Shown here: piece by piece, positions 45,611 through 54,295 of the stretch
How the letters are laid out: every line of letters begins with the position of its first letter
Position numbering within the stretch: the first letter of the stretch is position 1
DNA from: Faecalicoccus acidiformans
Lineage (GTDB): Bacteria > Bacillota_I > Bacilli_A > Erysipelotrichales > Erysipelotrichaceae
Direction of reading: 5' to 3'
NCBI RefSeq assembly: GCF_014202635.1
Contig: NZ_JACHHD010000009.1
Span: 23,229 to 87,228 of the forward strand
DNA: 64,000 bases
Position numbers and translations under genes: made by a program
Notes under the pieces: generated by a model
The model's database searches: none
The model's input: only the letters and a program-made list of their open reading frames with translations
Told to the model about the DNA's origin: nothing

Positions 45611-45636
45611 AATCTTCACTCCAATCTTCTTCTATT

Positions 45637-45667
45637 TTAAAAAAAAGCCTGCCTGTTAGGCAAGCTT
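45637..45667 (-). terminator. Terminator of the ftsZ unit
   Basis: AAGCTTGCC and GGCAGGCTT pair (9 bp, one G-U) around a 5-base loop, followed by eight T on the - strand. It separates the division cluster from the beta-helix gene. Confidence 0.85.
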
Positions 45668-46097
45668 AAGATTTTAAATCTTTTGAATCCTCTAAAGAAC
45701 CCATCGCTTTCTGAATCGCTTCGGTCAAGATTGAAACCATATCTGTTTCTTCCTGCGGAAAGAGATCTAAATAGATCCTCTCGTATATCAATGTATCAGA
45801 ATCAACGATGCAGTAAGTGCCTGCATAAGGTCGGATCTGAAGGTCTTCCTGACTCAACATCTGATTGGATAAGACCCACTCTCTTCCATCTTGATTCCAT
45901 CTAGTCGTGCTGATCTTTACATCAATATCTCCAAATTCTTCAAAAAAGTGTTCGATTACGGATTGTTTTGTTTTCGCATTTGAAACCAGAACATGATCGA
46001 TCGGCATCTCCTTCAAAGTGACTTGCAGTTTATAGCGCATATCACGCGAAAAATCCGAACTGCCAAAGAAGGAATCATCCATATAGAGGAAATACAT
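45666..46097 (-). CDS. Small unknown protein coupled to ftsZ
   Basis: 143 residues, soluble, no membrane segment. I do not recognise it. The ATG overlaps the ftsZ stop by one base (TAATG), the tightest form of translational coupling, and a terminator follows its stop codon. The start [16 protein letters not shown] and acidic C-terminus give no family clue. Other Gram-positives encode sepF or related division genes after ftsZ, but this sequence does not resemble SepF. Being made with FtsZ in a fixed ratio suggests a division role, which is inference. Confidence 0.7.
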   Translation of the reverse strand: MYFLYMDDSFFGSSDFSRDMRYKLQVTLKEMPIDHVLVSNAKTKQSVIEHFFEEFGDIDVKISTTRWNQDGREWVLSNQMLSQEDLQIRPYAGTYCIVDSDTLIYERIYLDLFPQEETDMVSILTEAIQKAMGSLEDSKDLKS

Positions 46098-47188
46098 TAG
46101 CGATTAAAGAAGAAGTTCGGGATTGAATCATCCCCGGTGTTTTCTTCAACACTCGTCACGACCCCTGCAGTGGTTGGAGCCTGTACAGAAGGTTGTGTGA
46201 ATAACGATTCTTTTGGACGAGAATCACTGCGTTTTTTTGCAACTTTCTTTGTTTCTTCAAAACCAGTTGCGATCACAGTAACGATGATGGCATCGCCCAA
46301 CTGTTCATTAATAGCAATACCGAAGATGCAATCTACATCGCCTCCAGCTGCATCCTGGATCACAGCAACTGCATTCTGAGCATCGAACAAAGACACTTTG
46401 TCGCCCCCTGTGATATTGATGATAGCACTGGTAGCCCCATTGATCTGAGCTTCCAACAATGGAGACTGGATGGCTTTTTCGGCAGCGCTAACGGCTTTAT
46501 CTTCACCCTCAGCCATACCGATACCGATCAAGGCACGGCCCTGATTCTGCATTACGCTACGAACATCAGCAAAGTCCAAGTTAACCAATGCCGGCACTGC
46601 GATCAAGTCAGAGATTGTCTGTACACCTTGGCGCAGAACATTGTCCGCAGCCTGGAATGCTTCTTCAATTGGTTTGCGTCCAATAACTTCTAACAGATTA
46701 TCATTGGAAACAATGATCAAAGAATCAACATGTTTCTTTAATTCTTCAATTCCATCGATCGCATTATTCATACGACGTTTTCCTTCAAAAGTGAATGGTT
46801 TCGTCACAACGGCAACCGTTAAGGCTCCCTCTTCTTTTGAAATCTTCGCAATCAACGGAGCTGCTCCTGTTCCGGTTCCTCCGCCCATCCCGGCAGTGAT
46901 AAATACCATGTCCGAACCTTTGATTGCTTCCCGGATCTCACTTTCACTTTCTTCTGCTGCTTTACGGCCAAATTCCGGATTTCCTCCGGCCCCTAAACCT
47001 TTTGTTGTTTCACGTCCCAGGACGATCTTATTTTCACATGGCGAATTTTTCATGACTTGGACATCGGTATTGCAGATATAAAAATCAACTCCCTTGACTC
47101 CATCAGCAACCATGCGGTTTACGGCATTGGATCCGCCCCCGCCGACTCCTAATACACGAATTGTCGCAACTTGATTAAATTCTGTCAT
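46097..47188 (-). CDS. ftsZ: Cell division GTPase FtsZ
   Basis: 363 residues, tubulin-like GTPase that forms the division ring. [17 protein letters not shown] opens the GTP-binding domain, [19 protein letters not shown] (about 94-112) is the tubulin signature and [15 protein letters not shown] (about 207-221) contains the catalytic loop. After a short linker the C-terminal peptide (SIPNFFFNR) fits the conserved tail that contacts FtsA and other anchors. It follows ftsA by 15 bases. Confidence 0.97.
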   Translation of the reverse strand: MTEFNQVATIRVLGVGGGGSNAVNRMVADGVKGVDFYICNTDVQVMKNSPCENKIVLGRETTKGLGAGGNPEFGRKAAEESESEIREAIKGSDMVFITAGMGGGTGTGAAPLIAKISKEEGALTVAVVTKPFTFEGKRRMNNAIDGIEELKKHVDSLIIVSNDNLLEVIGRKPIEEAFQAADNVLRQGVQTISDLIAVPALVNLDFADVRSVMQNQGRALIGIGMAEGEDKAVSAAEKAIQSPLLEAQINGATSAIINITGGDKVSLFDAQNAVAVIQDAAGGDVDCIFGIAINEQLGDAIIVTVIATGFEETKKVAKKRSDSRPKESLFTQPSVQAPTTAGVVTSVEENTGDDSIPNFFFNR

Positions 47189-47203
47189 CTTCTGTACCTC
47201 CGT

Positions 47204-48463
47204 TTATTCCTTCTCTGTCAGAATCGCATTCTTGAGTTTTTGTGTAAATCCACCTTCAGAGCCTAATTTCGCTCTCGTATTGATGGAATCGATGCTGGCT
47301 TCCAGTTCATTGTTGTTGACACTCATCTGATCGCTGTGACGGATGCGATTGACATACTGCCAGGCATATGCCATTCCCAAACCGCAAACATAGGCGCCAT
47401 CACGAGCTCCGATCGTCTGCTCTTCAAAGACTTGCGCTTTAGCATTAAAAGCGCCTTCCAATTGTGACAGCACACGAATATTTGCACCTTGCCCTGTCAA
47501 AACATAGCGCATGGAAGACTGCGAAGCAATTGGAGCACATGCTTCATTGACATCCGCGATCCAGCTGCGAATCTTTGACAAACAACTTTGTGTCAGTTCT
47601 TTTAGCGTGATCTCTACACGCATCTCTTCTTTTTGTTCGATGTAACAGATCACATCGCTCGCTTCACTTTCGTTGGCGGTAAAGATGTTCTGCAATAAGC
47701 GGTAACATACCTCGTCACTGAGATGATATTTTGCCTGCAGATCAGATGTAAAGGCGTGATATCCCTGTTCTAAGGTCGTCGTATTTAACAATCGACCGTG
47801 CTGGAAAAGCGAAAGCGTACAATGCTCTTTTTCCAAATCGATCAGAATCGTTGCCTTGTCTGGATCTGAGATCAAGACTCCCGTCTCCTGTGCCAGTGCA
47901 TACGCATCGATGCACACATCCAAAATCTGAAGATTGGATTGTTCTACACAGCGAGCATAAGCATACATGGTTTCTTTATCGGCATATAACAGATCGATAT
48001 CCATAAAGAAATCATCACATTCTTCCCCAATCGGCATTTTTGTCGTTTCCTGCCCATTGATGATATACGCAATTCGATTCGCATTGACAAATACGAGTTC
48101 TTCTCCCAGCTGCTTTTCTATCGCTTTATTAAAGCCTTGCTGAATATGGAACAAGCGAATCGTACGCGTTCCATCTCCAATCTGGATATGGATCTTTTGG
48201 CTGCTGCGATGAACATTGACACTCGGTATCGCAAGCAACACACGTTCTATACGAAAGCCCAAAGCGCTCTGCGCATTCTTACAGGCTTCCTGAATGGCTT
48301 TGACAACGGCTGCTTCATTGCGAATCTTTTGTCCTTCTACGCCCGCACACTGCACACGTTCTACACGCAAGATGTTGTTACGGGCTTCATAGACTTCCAA
48401 AACAATCAGACGTATTTCCTGATCCGCAATTTCCAGAGTCGCATACACTTTTTTCTTAGGCAT
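47204..48463 (-). CDS. ftsA: FtsA-like division protein with degenerate nucleotide loops
   Basis: 419 residues, position and fold of FtsA, which anchors FtsZ to the membrane. The order of domains fits: 1A, then a 1C-like domain (RVLLAIPSVNVHRSSQKI, about 74-91), 2A/2B, the adenosine-loop region (YVLTGQGANIRVL, about 325), and a C-terminal amphipathic helix (GGFTQKLKNAIL) as membrane anchor. But the phosphate-1 loop, DIGT(S/T) in FtsA, reads EIADQE (11-16), and the phosphate-2 loop, DxGGGTT, reads IDLEKEHC (208-215). ATP binding is therefore doubtful. It has an extended -10 promoter of its own and stands 15 bases before ftsZ. Confidence 0.85.
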   Translation of the reverse strand: MPKKKVYATLEIADQEIRLIVLEVYEARNNILRVERVQCAGVEGQKIRNEAAVVKAIQEACKNAQSALGFRIERVLLAIPSVNVHRSSQKIHIQIGDGTRTIRLFHIQQGFNKAIEKQLGEELVFVNANRIAYIINGQETTKMPIGEECDDFFMDIDLLYADKETMYAYARCVEQSNLQILDVCIDAYALAQETGVLISDPDKATILIDLEKEHCTLSLFQHGRLLNTTTLEQGYHAFTSDLQAKYHLSDEVCYRLLQNIFTANESEASDVICYIEQKEEMRVEITLKELTQSCLSKIRSWIADVNEACAPIASQSSMRYVLTGQGANIRVLSQLEGAFNAKAQVFEEQTIGARDGAYVCGLGMAYAWQYVNRIRHSDQMSVNNNELEASIDSINTRAKLGSEGGFTQKLKNAILTEKE

Positions 48464-48499
48464 TCGAATTCTCCTTTTTCTACTTTCGAATCATGTTCA

Positions 48500-48508
48500 A
48501 TTATAACA
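48500..48508 (-). promoter_or_regulatory. Extended -10 promoter of ftsA-ftsZ
   Basis: TG-T-TATAAT on the - strand in the 91-base gap between the penicillin-binding protein gene and ftsA. It would let ftsA-ftsZ be transcribed apart from mraZ. No good -35 is seen. Confidence 0.6.
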
Positions 48509-48554
48509 AATTTCTTTATAGAAGTTTAGTCTATTTCTAAAAACAAGTCATTTT

Positions 48555-50810
48555 TTATTCCATGGTAACGGAAATCTCCATCGTAGAATCGATAGGCGTA
48601 TTAGGTTCTACACTCTGAGCGACTACCGTTCCATAGCCATCGGTCTGGATCTGTATCCCTGTCAGATCCCAAAATGCGGTAATATCTTTCCGCGTCCAGC
48701 CTGTCATATCTGGCATTGTAATCTGGGCGCCATCTGTCAATAAGAAAACACGATCTCCTGAGCTGACCACGGATCCAAAAGCCGGGTATTGTTCAATGAT
48801 AGTCGATCCATTTCCAATCATGACCGTTGTCGCTTTCCATCCAGAAGTTTTACTGTTCGCATAATCAACAGAATGATTGACAAGATTCGGCATGGTATAC
48901 GTTTCCCATGTTTGTGATTCCTCATCTTCTGCTGAGCTTGAAGAACTGCTCTCGTTACTTCCGCTGATCCCGTATGCCACCAAAGCCGCTTTCATTATAT
49001 CCTGAAACTGTTCAGCACTATAGTTCACATAGTTGGGTCCGATCATGCCCCAATACACCATGATCTTGGCATCCTCCGCCGGAGCCGCCGCCATAATACT
49101 GGACGTGTAGTTCACTTCATCATATTTGCCAGTCTCTGGATTGTAGATTTCTCCGGTCCCGGTCTTTGCTGCCATGGAAACGCCTTCAATCGCAAAACGT
49201 TCTCCGGATTTCCCCTCATCTAGAACATGTTTGAGCATTTCAGTCATTTTATTTGCTGTTTCAGATGAAATCGGAGTCCCTACTTCTTTTGTTGTATAGC
49301 TTTCAATCGTTTCTCCCGTTTCCGAATCCTCGATTGAATCCACCACATATGGCTGTACCATCGTACCCTCATTAAAGATGGCAGAATAAGCCTGCATCAG
49401 CTGTAAAACCGTAATAGAACTCGCTTGTCCGAATCCTGTCGATAAGTAGTCCGTCGGAATATCGATGTTTTTCGTTCCTGTCGCTTCGGTCACATAAGGA
49501 ATTCCGGTTTCTTGAAAGAAACCGAAAGAATCCAGGTAATCTTCCAAAGAACCATAGTTCATATGATTGGCCAGCAATTCACAAATTCCGACATTGCTGG
49601 AAAACGCAAGACCATCTTCAAAAGTCAAAGTTCCAAAATCATTTCCCATAGCATCACTGATAGCCGGATATCCCGTATCCGTTCCATTGGATACGCGCAT
49701 GATCCGGCCCGTTGAAGTATCAAATGTATAGGTAAATGTGCCGGCACGATACATTGTATTTTCAGGGAAAGTTCCCGTATCTACAGCGGCTGCATAGGTA
49801 AATGTTTTCATGACGGAGCCGGGTTCATAAGCAACCATGCTGACATAATCATTATACGAAGGAATCTTTTCATGCTTGTTTTGATCAAAAGTGGGATAAC
49901 TTGCCCAAGCCAAAATTTTTCCGGTCTCCACTTCCATCACAACGGCCCACGCACTGGTGGCTTTATTATTTTCGATGGTTTCTTCCATCGATTTTTCAAC
50001 AGCCACCTGCAAATCGTAATCGATCGTTAAAACGACATCATCGCCATCTTCTGCTTTTTCGTATACCTTCGTCGTACCTGGAAGTATGCTGCCATCCACG
50101 GCCTGTTGATATTGTACCCGTCCATCTTTCCCGGATAAAATATCATTCATCGTTTGTTCCAGTCCCATCTTCCCTACGATTTTTTGCTCATCTTCATCAT
50201 AGGTCGCAAAACCGATCAAGTTACTGGAGAACGGAGTCGTTGGATAATTTCGATTGCTGGTTTCAATAAAACCGATTCCAGGCAGATCCAATTCCTGAAC
50301 AGCCTTCATCGTATCTTCATCCAACCGTTTGGTTCCCGCACCTAACTCCGTTTGTGACAATTCTTTATTTTGCGCATTTTTTATGATCTTCTCTATATTT
50401 TCTTCATCCGCATCTTTTAAAACCTTACATAGTTTCTTTGCGGTCGAAGCTGCATTCTTTACATAATCGGGGTTTCCTTCCTCATCCTCAATGCTTGAAT
50501 CTAAATAAGCAACGATTGTCCATGCCTTGACTTCTTGAGCAATCACGTTTCGATTTCGATCATAGATCGTACCTCGTTGCGCTTCTACTACTGTGTCGAC
50601 AATGGAAGATGATATTTTTGAATTCAGCGCACTTTCTCCTGACCAAAAATGCGTCTTTGTAACCATAGTGAAAAGAACATTAGCAACCACTAATGTTCCA
50701 ATCATCACCATCACTTGAATCATTCGATAAAGCTGTTTATTACTTCGCTTGATACTGCGACGCATCATTTGCGGATCAAGCGATTGTTTCTTTCTACGCT
50801 TTATTTTCAT
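48555..50810 (-). CDS. Division penicillin-binding protein with PASTA domains
   Basis: 751 residues, class B transpeptidase (FtsI/PBP2B role). A basic cytoplasmic tail and one membrane helix (about 30-51) precede the dimerisation region (RGTIYDRNRNVIA, about 79-91). The catalytic domain has the serine of GSVMKTFTYA (about 332-341), SSNVGICEL (SxN, about 400) and AAKTGTGEI (about 547). Two PASTA modules (about 630-751) end the protein, as in PBP2x and SpoVD. It cross-links septal peptidoglycan. It lies 20 bases behind ftsL. Confidence 0.94.
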   Translation of the reverse strand: MKIKRRKKQSLDPQMMRRSIKRSNKQLYRMIQVMVMIGTLVVANVLFTMVTKTHFWSGESALNSKISSSIVDTVVEAQRGTIYDRNRNVIAQEVKAWTIVAYLDSSIEDEEGNPDYVKNAASTAKKLCKVLKDADEENIEKIIKNAQNKELSQTELGAGTKRLDEDTMKAVQELDLPGIGFIETSNRNYPTTPFSSNLIGFATYDEDEQKIVGKMGLEQTMNDILSGKDGRVQYQQAVDGSILPGTTKVYEKAEDGDDVVLTIDYDLQVAVEKSMEETIENNKATSAWAVVMEVETGKILAWASYPTFDQNKHEKIPSYNDYVSMVAYEPGSVMKTFTYAAAVDTGTFPENTMYRAGTFTYTFDTSTGRIMRVSNGTDTGYPAISDAMGNDFGTLTFEDGLAFSSNVGICELLANHMNYGSLEDYLDSFGFFQETGIPYVTEATGTKNIDIPTDYLSTGFGQASSITVLQLMQAYSAIFNEGTMVQPYVVDSIEDSETGETIESYTTKEVGTPISSETANKMTEMLKHVLDEGKSGERFAIEGVSMAAKTGTGEIYNPETGKYDEVNYTSSIMAAAPAEDAKIMVYWGMIGPNYVNYSAEQFQDIMKAALVAYGISGSNESSSSSSAEDEESQTWETYTMPNLVNHSVDYANSKTSGWKATTVMIGNGSTIIEQYPAFGSVVSSGDRVFLLTDGAQITMPDMTGWTRKDITAFWDLTGIQIQTDGYGTVVAQSVEPNTPIDSTMEISVTME

Positions 50811-50830
50811 TCATCATCCACCTATCCGAA

Positions 50831-51142
50831 CTAATTGTTGATCACATAGATATTATCTTGATTTTCAGTTAGTTCATCTTCTACGATACCTAACATTTTA
50901 TTCTTATCTTGGATCGAAGAAATATCTGTTTTCAAAGTATAAACTTCATCTTGTGCTTCTGCAAGTTCGGAAGCTAATCTTTGATCTTCTACAGAAAGTG
51001 TAATATTGTACGAATTCAAGCCGATTTTAGAAAAACAATAGAAGACACAGGAAAGGCAGAACGCCAGAAGCAATAATTTCTCCGGACGCAATTGGCGAAT
51101 ACTTTTCTTTTGTTTCTTTTTATTATGATTTGATCGCCGCAT
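50831..51142 (-). CDS. ftsL: FtsL-like division protein
   Basis: 103 residues: a lysine-rich cytoplasmic tail (1-22), one membrane helix (about 24-42) and an outer coiled coil (about 50-90, LASELAEAQDEVYTLKTDIS). Size, topology and position between rsmH and the penicillin-binding gene are those of FtsL, which bridges the septal synthase to other division proteins. Sequence similarity in this family is low, so the name rests on position and layout. Confidence 0.85.
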   Translation of the reverse strand: MRRSNHNKKKQKKSIRQLRPEKLLLLAFCLSCVFYCFSKIGLNSYNITLSVEDQRLASELAEAQDEVYTLKTDISSIQDKNKMLGIVEDELTENQDNIYVINN

Positions 51143-51143
51143 A

Positions 51144-52073
51144 TTAACTGTCCCTTCTTTTCAATCCCCTCAGTTTTGCACTATGAGCTCGTCGGTTTAA
51201 AGCAAGCTCAGAGTCCGAAGCCGTTACCGGTTTCCTTGAAATCAACTCATATTCTAAATTTTCCATCCCAATTTGCGGCAGACGTCTGTCTGCCTTTTTC
51301 TGTACAGCCACTTCTTTGAACATCGTTTTTACAATACGATCTTCCAGGGAATGAAAAGTAATGACTACCAATCGTCCCTGCGGCGCCAACATCTCAATCG
51401 CGTCCTGCAACGCCATCTTCAATTGATCCAGCTCTTGATTGACTTCAATGCGGATCGCTTGAAAGATTTGTTTGGCAGGATGCCCCTTTTGATTAAGAAC
51501 CTTTGCCGGAAGACAAGATCGAATTACATCCACCAGTTCAAATGTCGTATCGATTGACTTTTCCTGACGATTTTTCACAATGGCCTTGGCTATCCCATAC
51601 GCATGCGGATCCTGACCGTAATCGCGAAAGATCCGAAACAGCTGCTCCTGAGAATATGTATTGACGATAGTCCAAGCATCTAATTCTTGTGTCTGGTCCA
51701 TTCGCATATCCAAACGAGCATCGTATCGATAGCTGAATCCTCTGGCCGGATCGTCGAATTGCGGACTGGATACCCCCAGATCCATCAAAATTCCGTCGGC
51801 CTTATTCACCCCGTAACTTTCCAATGCCGCCCGCATATGGCCAAAATCAGTATGGATACAAGTGAAATTATCACCGATCCTGGATAATCGAGCCTGACTT
51901 TCTTCTAAAGCCTGTTTGTCTCGATCCAAGCCATACAAATGACCATATGGACATTGCTTCAGGATCTCTGCACTGTGGCCCCCTCTGCCCAGCGTGCAAT
52001 CCACATAGATGCCGTCCTTTTTGACATCGAGCATTGTAATCGTTTCCGTTAAAAGTACACTTTGATGTTCCAT
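51144..52073 (-). CDS. rsmH: 16S rRNA (cytosine-1402 N4) methyltransferase
   Basis: 309 residues from the ATG at 52073, with GGAG just upstream; a longer start would overlap mraZ. SVLLTETITML and YVDCTLGRGGHSAEIL (SAM motif I) start the protein. DGILMDLGVSSPQFDDPARGFSYR (about 100-123) is the MraW signature, and VITFHSLEDRIVK (about 255-267) the C-terminal motif. Methylates 16S rRNA in the ribosomal decoding site. Confidence 0.96.
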   Translation of the reverse strand: MEHQSVLLTETITMLDVKKDGIYVDCTLGRGGHSAEILKQCPYGHLYGLDRDKQALEESQARLSRIGDNFTCIHTDFGHMRAALESYGVNKADGILMDLGVSSPQFDDPARGFSYRYDARLDMRMDQTQELDAWTIVNTYSQEQLFRIFRDYGQDPHAYGIAKAIVKNRQEKSIDTTFELVDVIRSCLPAKVLNQKGHPAKQIFQAIRIEVNQELDQLKMALQDAIEMLAPQGRLVVITFHSLEDRIVKTMFKEVAVQKKADRRLPQIGMENLEYELISRKPVTASDSELALNRRAHSAKLRGLKRRDS

Positions 52074-52074
52074 G

Positions 52075-52506
52075 TTACTCCATGAATCCATTTAATGCCT
52101 CTGCGGCTTCTTCAAAAGAACCTGACTGTTCTTCTTCTAATTGTGTCCAACGCTCTTTTGACCAGATTTCTAAATGATTTGCCATACCTACGATCAGACA
52201 CTCTTTCTCTAAACCAGCTAAATCGATCAATGTACGAGGTATAAGGATTCTTCCCTGGCTGTCCAGGTCAACCTCCGCTGCCTTAGATAACATCATACGC
52301 TGAAACATACGCGCATCTTTGTTTGTTGAAGGCAACGTCGATAATTTTTTATACACCGTCTCCCACTGAGAAGAGGTATATACATACAAGCAGCCATCCA
52401 AGCCGCGGTTGACAACGACGTGTTCACCAAGATCTTCTCGAAATTTCGCCGGCATAATCAATCGCCCCTTACGATCGATATTATGTGCGTACTCCCCCAT
52501 GAACAC
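52075..52506 (-). CDS. mraZ: Transcription regulator MraZ
   Basis: 143 residues with two SpoVT/AbrB-like halves: MFMGEYAHNIDRKGRLIMPAKFR and EVDLDSQGRILIPRTL. The GTG start gives the usual MFMGEY opening and has GGTGGGGGTGAT upstream. MraZ binds repeated boxes in its own promoter to control the division cluster; three such 10-base-spaced repeats lie in the leader here. Confidence 0.95.
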   Translation of the reverse strand: MFMGEYAHNIDRKGRLIMPAKFREDLGEHVVVNRGLDGCLYVYTSSQWETVYKKLSTLPSTNKDARMFQRMMLSKAAEVDLDSQGRILIPRTLIDLAGLEKECLIVGMANHLEIWSKERWTQLEEEQSGSFEEAAEALNGFME

Positions 52507-52517
52507 GTGTCATCACC

Positions 52518-52549
52518 CCCACCTTTAGACACTTTCCGCTACTTTGCAC
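52518..52549 (-). promoter_or_regulatory. Candidate MraZ operator: three 10-bp-spaced direct repeats
   Basis: On the - strand AAAGTAGC, AAAGTGTC and AAAGGTGG follow each other at exactly 10-base spacing, between the -10 element and the mraZ start. MraZ operators in other bacteria are direct repeats of G/T-rich boxes of about this period. Binding here would block transcription start. Confidence 0.7.
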
Positions 52550-52553
52550 CACC

Positions 52554-52583
52554 ATAATACATCATTTCATTCTGTTTTGACAA
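52554..52583 (-). promoter_or_regulatory. Promoter of mraZ-rsmH-ftsL-pbp
   Basis: TTGTCA (52578-52583), 18 bases, TATTAT (52554-52559) on the - strand. Confidence 0.6.
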
Positions 52584-52617
52584 CTTTTTTTTCAATAAAT
52601 ATTATTTTTATACAATC

Positions 52618-52633
52618 GGTTGAACCTTCAACC
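52618..52633. promoter_or_regulatory. Palindrome upstream of lactate permease
   Basis: GGTTGAA and TTCAACC pair with a two-base centre. It lies about 55 bases before the lactate permease -10 element, in the gap shared with the divergent mraZ gene. It looks like a dimer binding site; the following T run makes it terminator-like, but no gene is upstream on that strand. Confidence 0.5.
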
Positions 52634-52686
52634 TTTTTTACTTCAAAAAAAAGTGAAAATCTATGCGATTTTAAGCTTTTTTTCGG

Positions 52687-52692
52687 TATAAT
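52687..52692 (+). promoter_or_regulatory. -10 element of lactate permease promoter
   Basis: A consensus TATAAT about 38 bases before the start codon. The sequence 17 bases upstream is not -35-like, so an activator may be needed. Confidence 0.5.
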
Positions 52693-52729
52693 TGAAAAGG
52701 TTTAAAACCCATTTGAGAGAGGTGAGATT

Positions 52730-54256
52730 TTGAATCTATTTGTGTTTATTCTGGCATTGTTGCCAATTCTGTGGCTGATTGTGGCGTTGACCCTTTTCAA
52801 ATGGCCCACATTTAAAGCGGCTATTGGTTCTTTGATCATCAGCGCCATTCTAGCCATCACATATTGGCAAATGCCGATCATCGATATGGCATCTGCTCTG
52901 GCAGAAGGCTTTGCGATGGCTGTATGGCCTATCATTATTGTGATCATCGCTGCTGTTTTTACATATAACCTGACATTGCGCACAGGCGCTATGGAGATCA
53001 TCAAGCAAATGATCGCATCGGTGAGCAGCGATCGACGCATCATCGTTTTATTGATCGCGTGGTGTTTTGGCGGATTCATGGAAGGTATGGCCGGTTTTGG
53101 AACGGCCATTGCGATTCCTGCCAGCATGTTAGTCGGCTTAGGCTTTAAGCCTTTGTTTAGCTGTCTGGTTTGTTTGTTGGCAAACGGCGTCCCGACTCCC
53201 TTTGGCTCCATCGGGATCCCGACCGTGACATTGGCCAATCTGGTTGGATTAGAAAACACTTCCTTATCTTTTATGACCAGCCTTCAGTTATCGCCTTTTG
53301 TGATCGCAGCTCCCTTTTTGATCGTTATGGCAACAGGTAAAGGTCCTAAAGCGTTGAAAGGAATGGTCCCGTTAACGTTAGCAAGCGGTCTGGGCTTCAT
53401 CATTCCCCAACTGGCAGTCAGCTACTTTGTGGGCGCAGAGTTAGCCGTCGTAGTCGGCAGTGTCTGCTCCTTGTTATTGACGATTCTTTTTGCTCTAAAG
53501 AAAAAACCGGACCCGCAATATGCAATGCAAGTCCAGTCAAAAGAGAAGATTACTCTTTCAAAAGCCATCACGGCTTGGAGCCCTTTTATTTTGATCTTCT
53601 GTTTCCTTTTATTGACATCCAAACTAGTGGCTCCGATCAACGAAGCCTTATCTGTCTTTTCAAGTCAAGTAACGATCTATACCGGCCCAGACCCCAATCT
53701 GGTTTCCTTCTCCTGGATCAATACCCCAGGGGTATGGATCTTCTTGTCAGCTATTTTAGGAGGATGGATCCAAAAAGCGAAGTGTAAAGACTTTATTCAG
53801 GTTTTGATCGAAACCCTTCAGCAAATGAAAGAAACAATGATCACGATGCTTTGTGTATTGGCCTGTGCCAAGATCATGGGTTATGCTGGCATGATCAGTG
53901 ATGTTTCCAGTTTTGTGATTCTGATCACCGGCAGCTTCTACCCTTTCTTTGCTCCGTGGTTTGGTGCACTGGGAACATTTGTCACAGGGTCCGGGACCAA
54001 CTCCGGAGTCTTGTTTGGGCAAGTTCAAATGGAAGCGGCTCAAGCTTTGCAGGCGAACAACTTGTGGATCGTCGCTTTAAACTCCCTGGGAGTTGCCGTA
54101 GGAAAAATGCTCAGTCCTCAAAGTTTAGCGATTGCTTTAAGCAGTGTTGACAGCAAAGGACAAGATTCCAAACTTTTATCCATGGTCCTGCCTTATGGTG
54201 CCATCATGATTATCTTGATGTCGATACTTGCCTTTGTCGGCAATATGATCCTTTAA
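52730..54256 (+). CDS. lctP: L-lactate permease
   Basis: 508 residues, about twelve to fourteen membrane segments, LctP family. The FGGFMEGMAGFGTAIAIPAS stretch (about 113-132) and ANGVPTPFGSIGIPT (about 150-164) are family signatures, and the C-terminal GSGTNSGVLFGQVQ (about 423-436) is also conserved. It exchanges L-lactate, probably with protons. The start is TTG with AGGTGA close before it. In a fermenter it may export or take up lactate; no lactate dehydrogenase gene is near. Confidence 0.93.
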   Translation: MNLFVFILALLPILWLIVALTLFKWPTFKAAIGSLIISAILAITYWQMPIIDMASALAEGFAMAVWPIIIVIIAAVFTYNLTLRTGAMEIIKQMIASVSSDRRIIVLLIAWCFGGFMEGMAGFGTAIAIPASMLVGLGFKPLFSCLVCLLANGVPTPFGSIGIPTVTLANLVGLENTSLSFMTSLQLSPFVIAAPFLIVMATGKGPKALKGMVPLTLASGLGFIIPQLAVSYFVGAELAVVVGSVCSLLLTILFALKKKPDPQYAMQVQSKEKITLSKAITAWSPFILIFCFLLLTSKLVAPINEALSVFSSQVTIYTGPDPNLVSFSWINTPGVWIFLSAILGGWIQKAKCKDFIQVLIETLQQMKETMITMLCVLACAKIMGYAGMISDVSSFVILITGSFYPFFAPWFGALGTFVTGSGTNSGVLFGQVQMEAAQALQANNLWIVALNSLGVAVGKMLSPQSLAIALSSVDSKGQDSKLLSMVLPYGAIMIILMSILAFVGNMIL

Positions 54257-54257
54257 C

Positions 54258-54295
54258 AAAAAGATCCGCATCTCAAATGATGTGGATCTTTTTTA
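54258..54295. terminator. Bidirectional terminator between lctP and mscL
   Basis: AAGATCCGCATC and GATGTGGATCTT pair (12 bp, one G-U). Six T follow on the + strand and five T on the - strand, serving both convergent genes. Confidence 0.88.

Noticed and set aside
52618..52645. Palindrome plus T run as an intrinsic terminator
   Set aside because: No + strand gene lies upstream of it, and the stem is only 6-7 bp; an operator is more likely.
52702..53259. 185-codon frame on the - strand overlapping the lactate permease gene
   Set aside because: Antisense shadow of a hydrophobic coding region; no ribosome site and an implausible composition.
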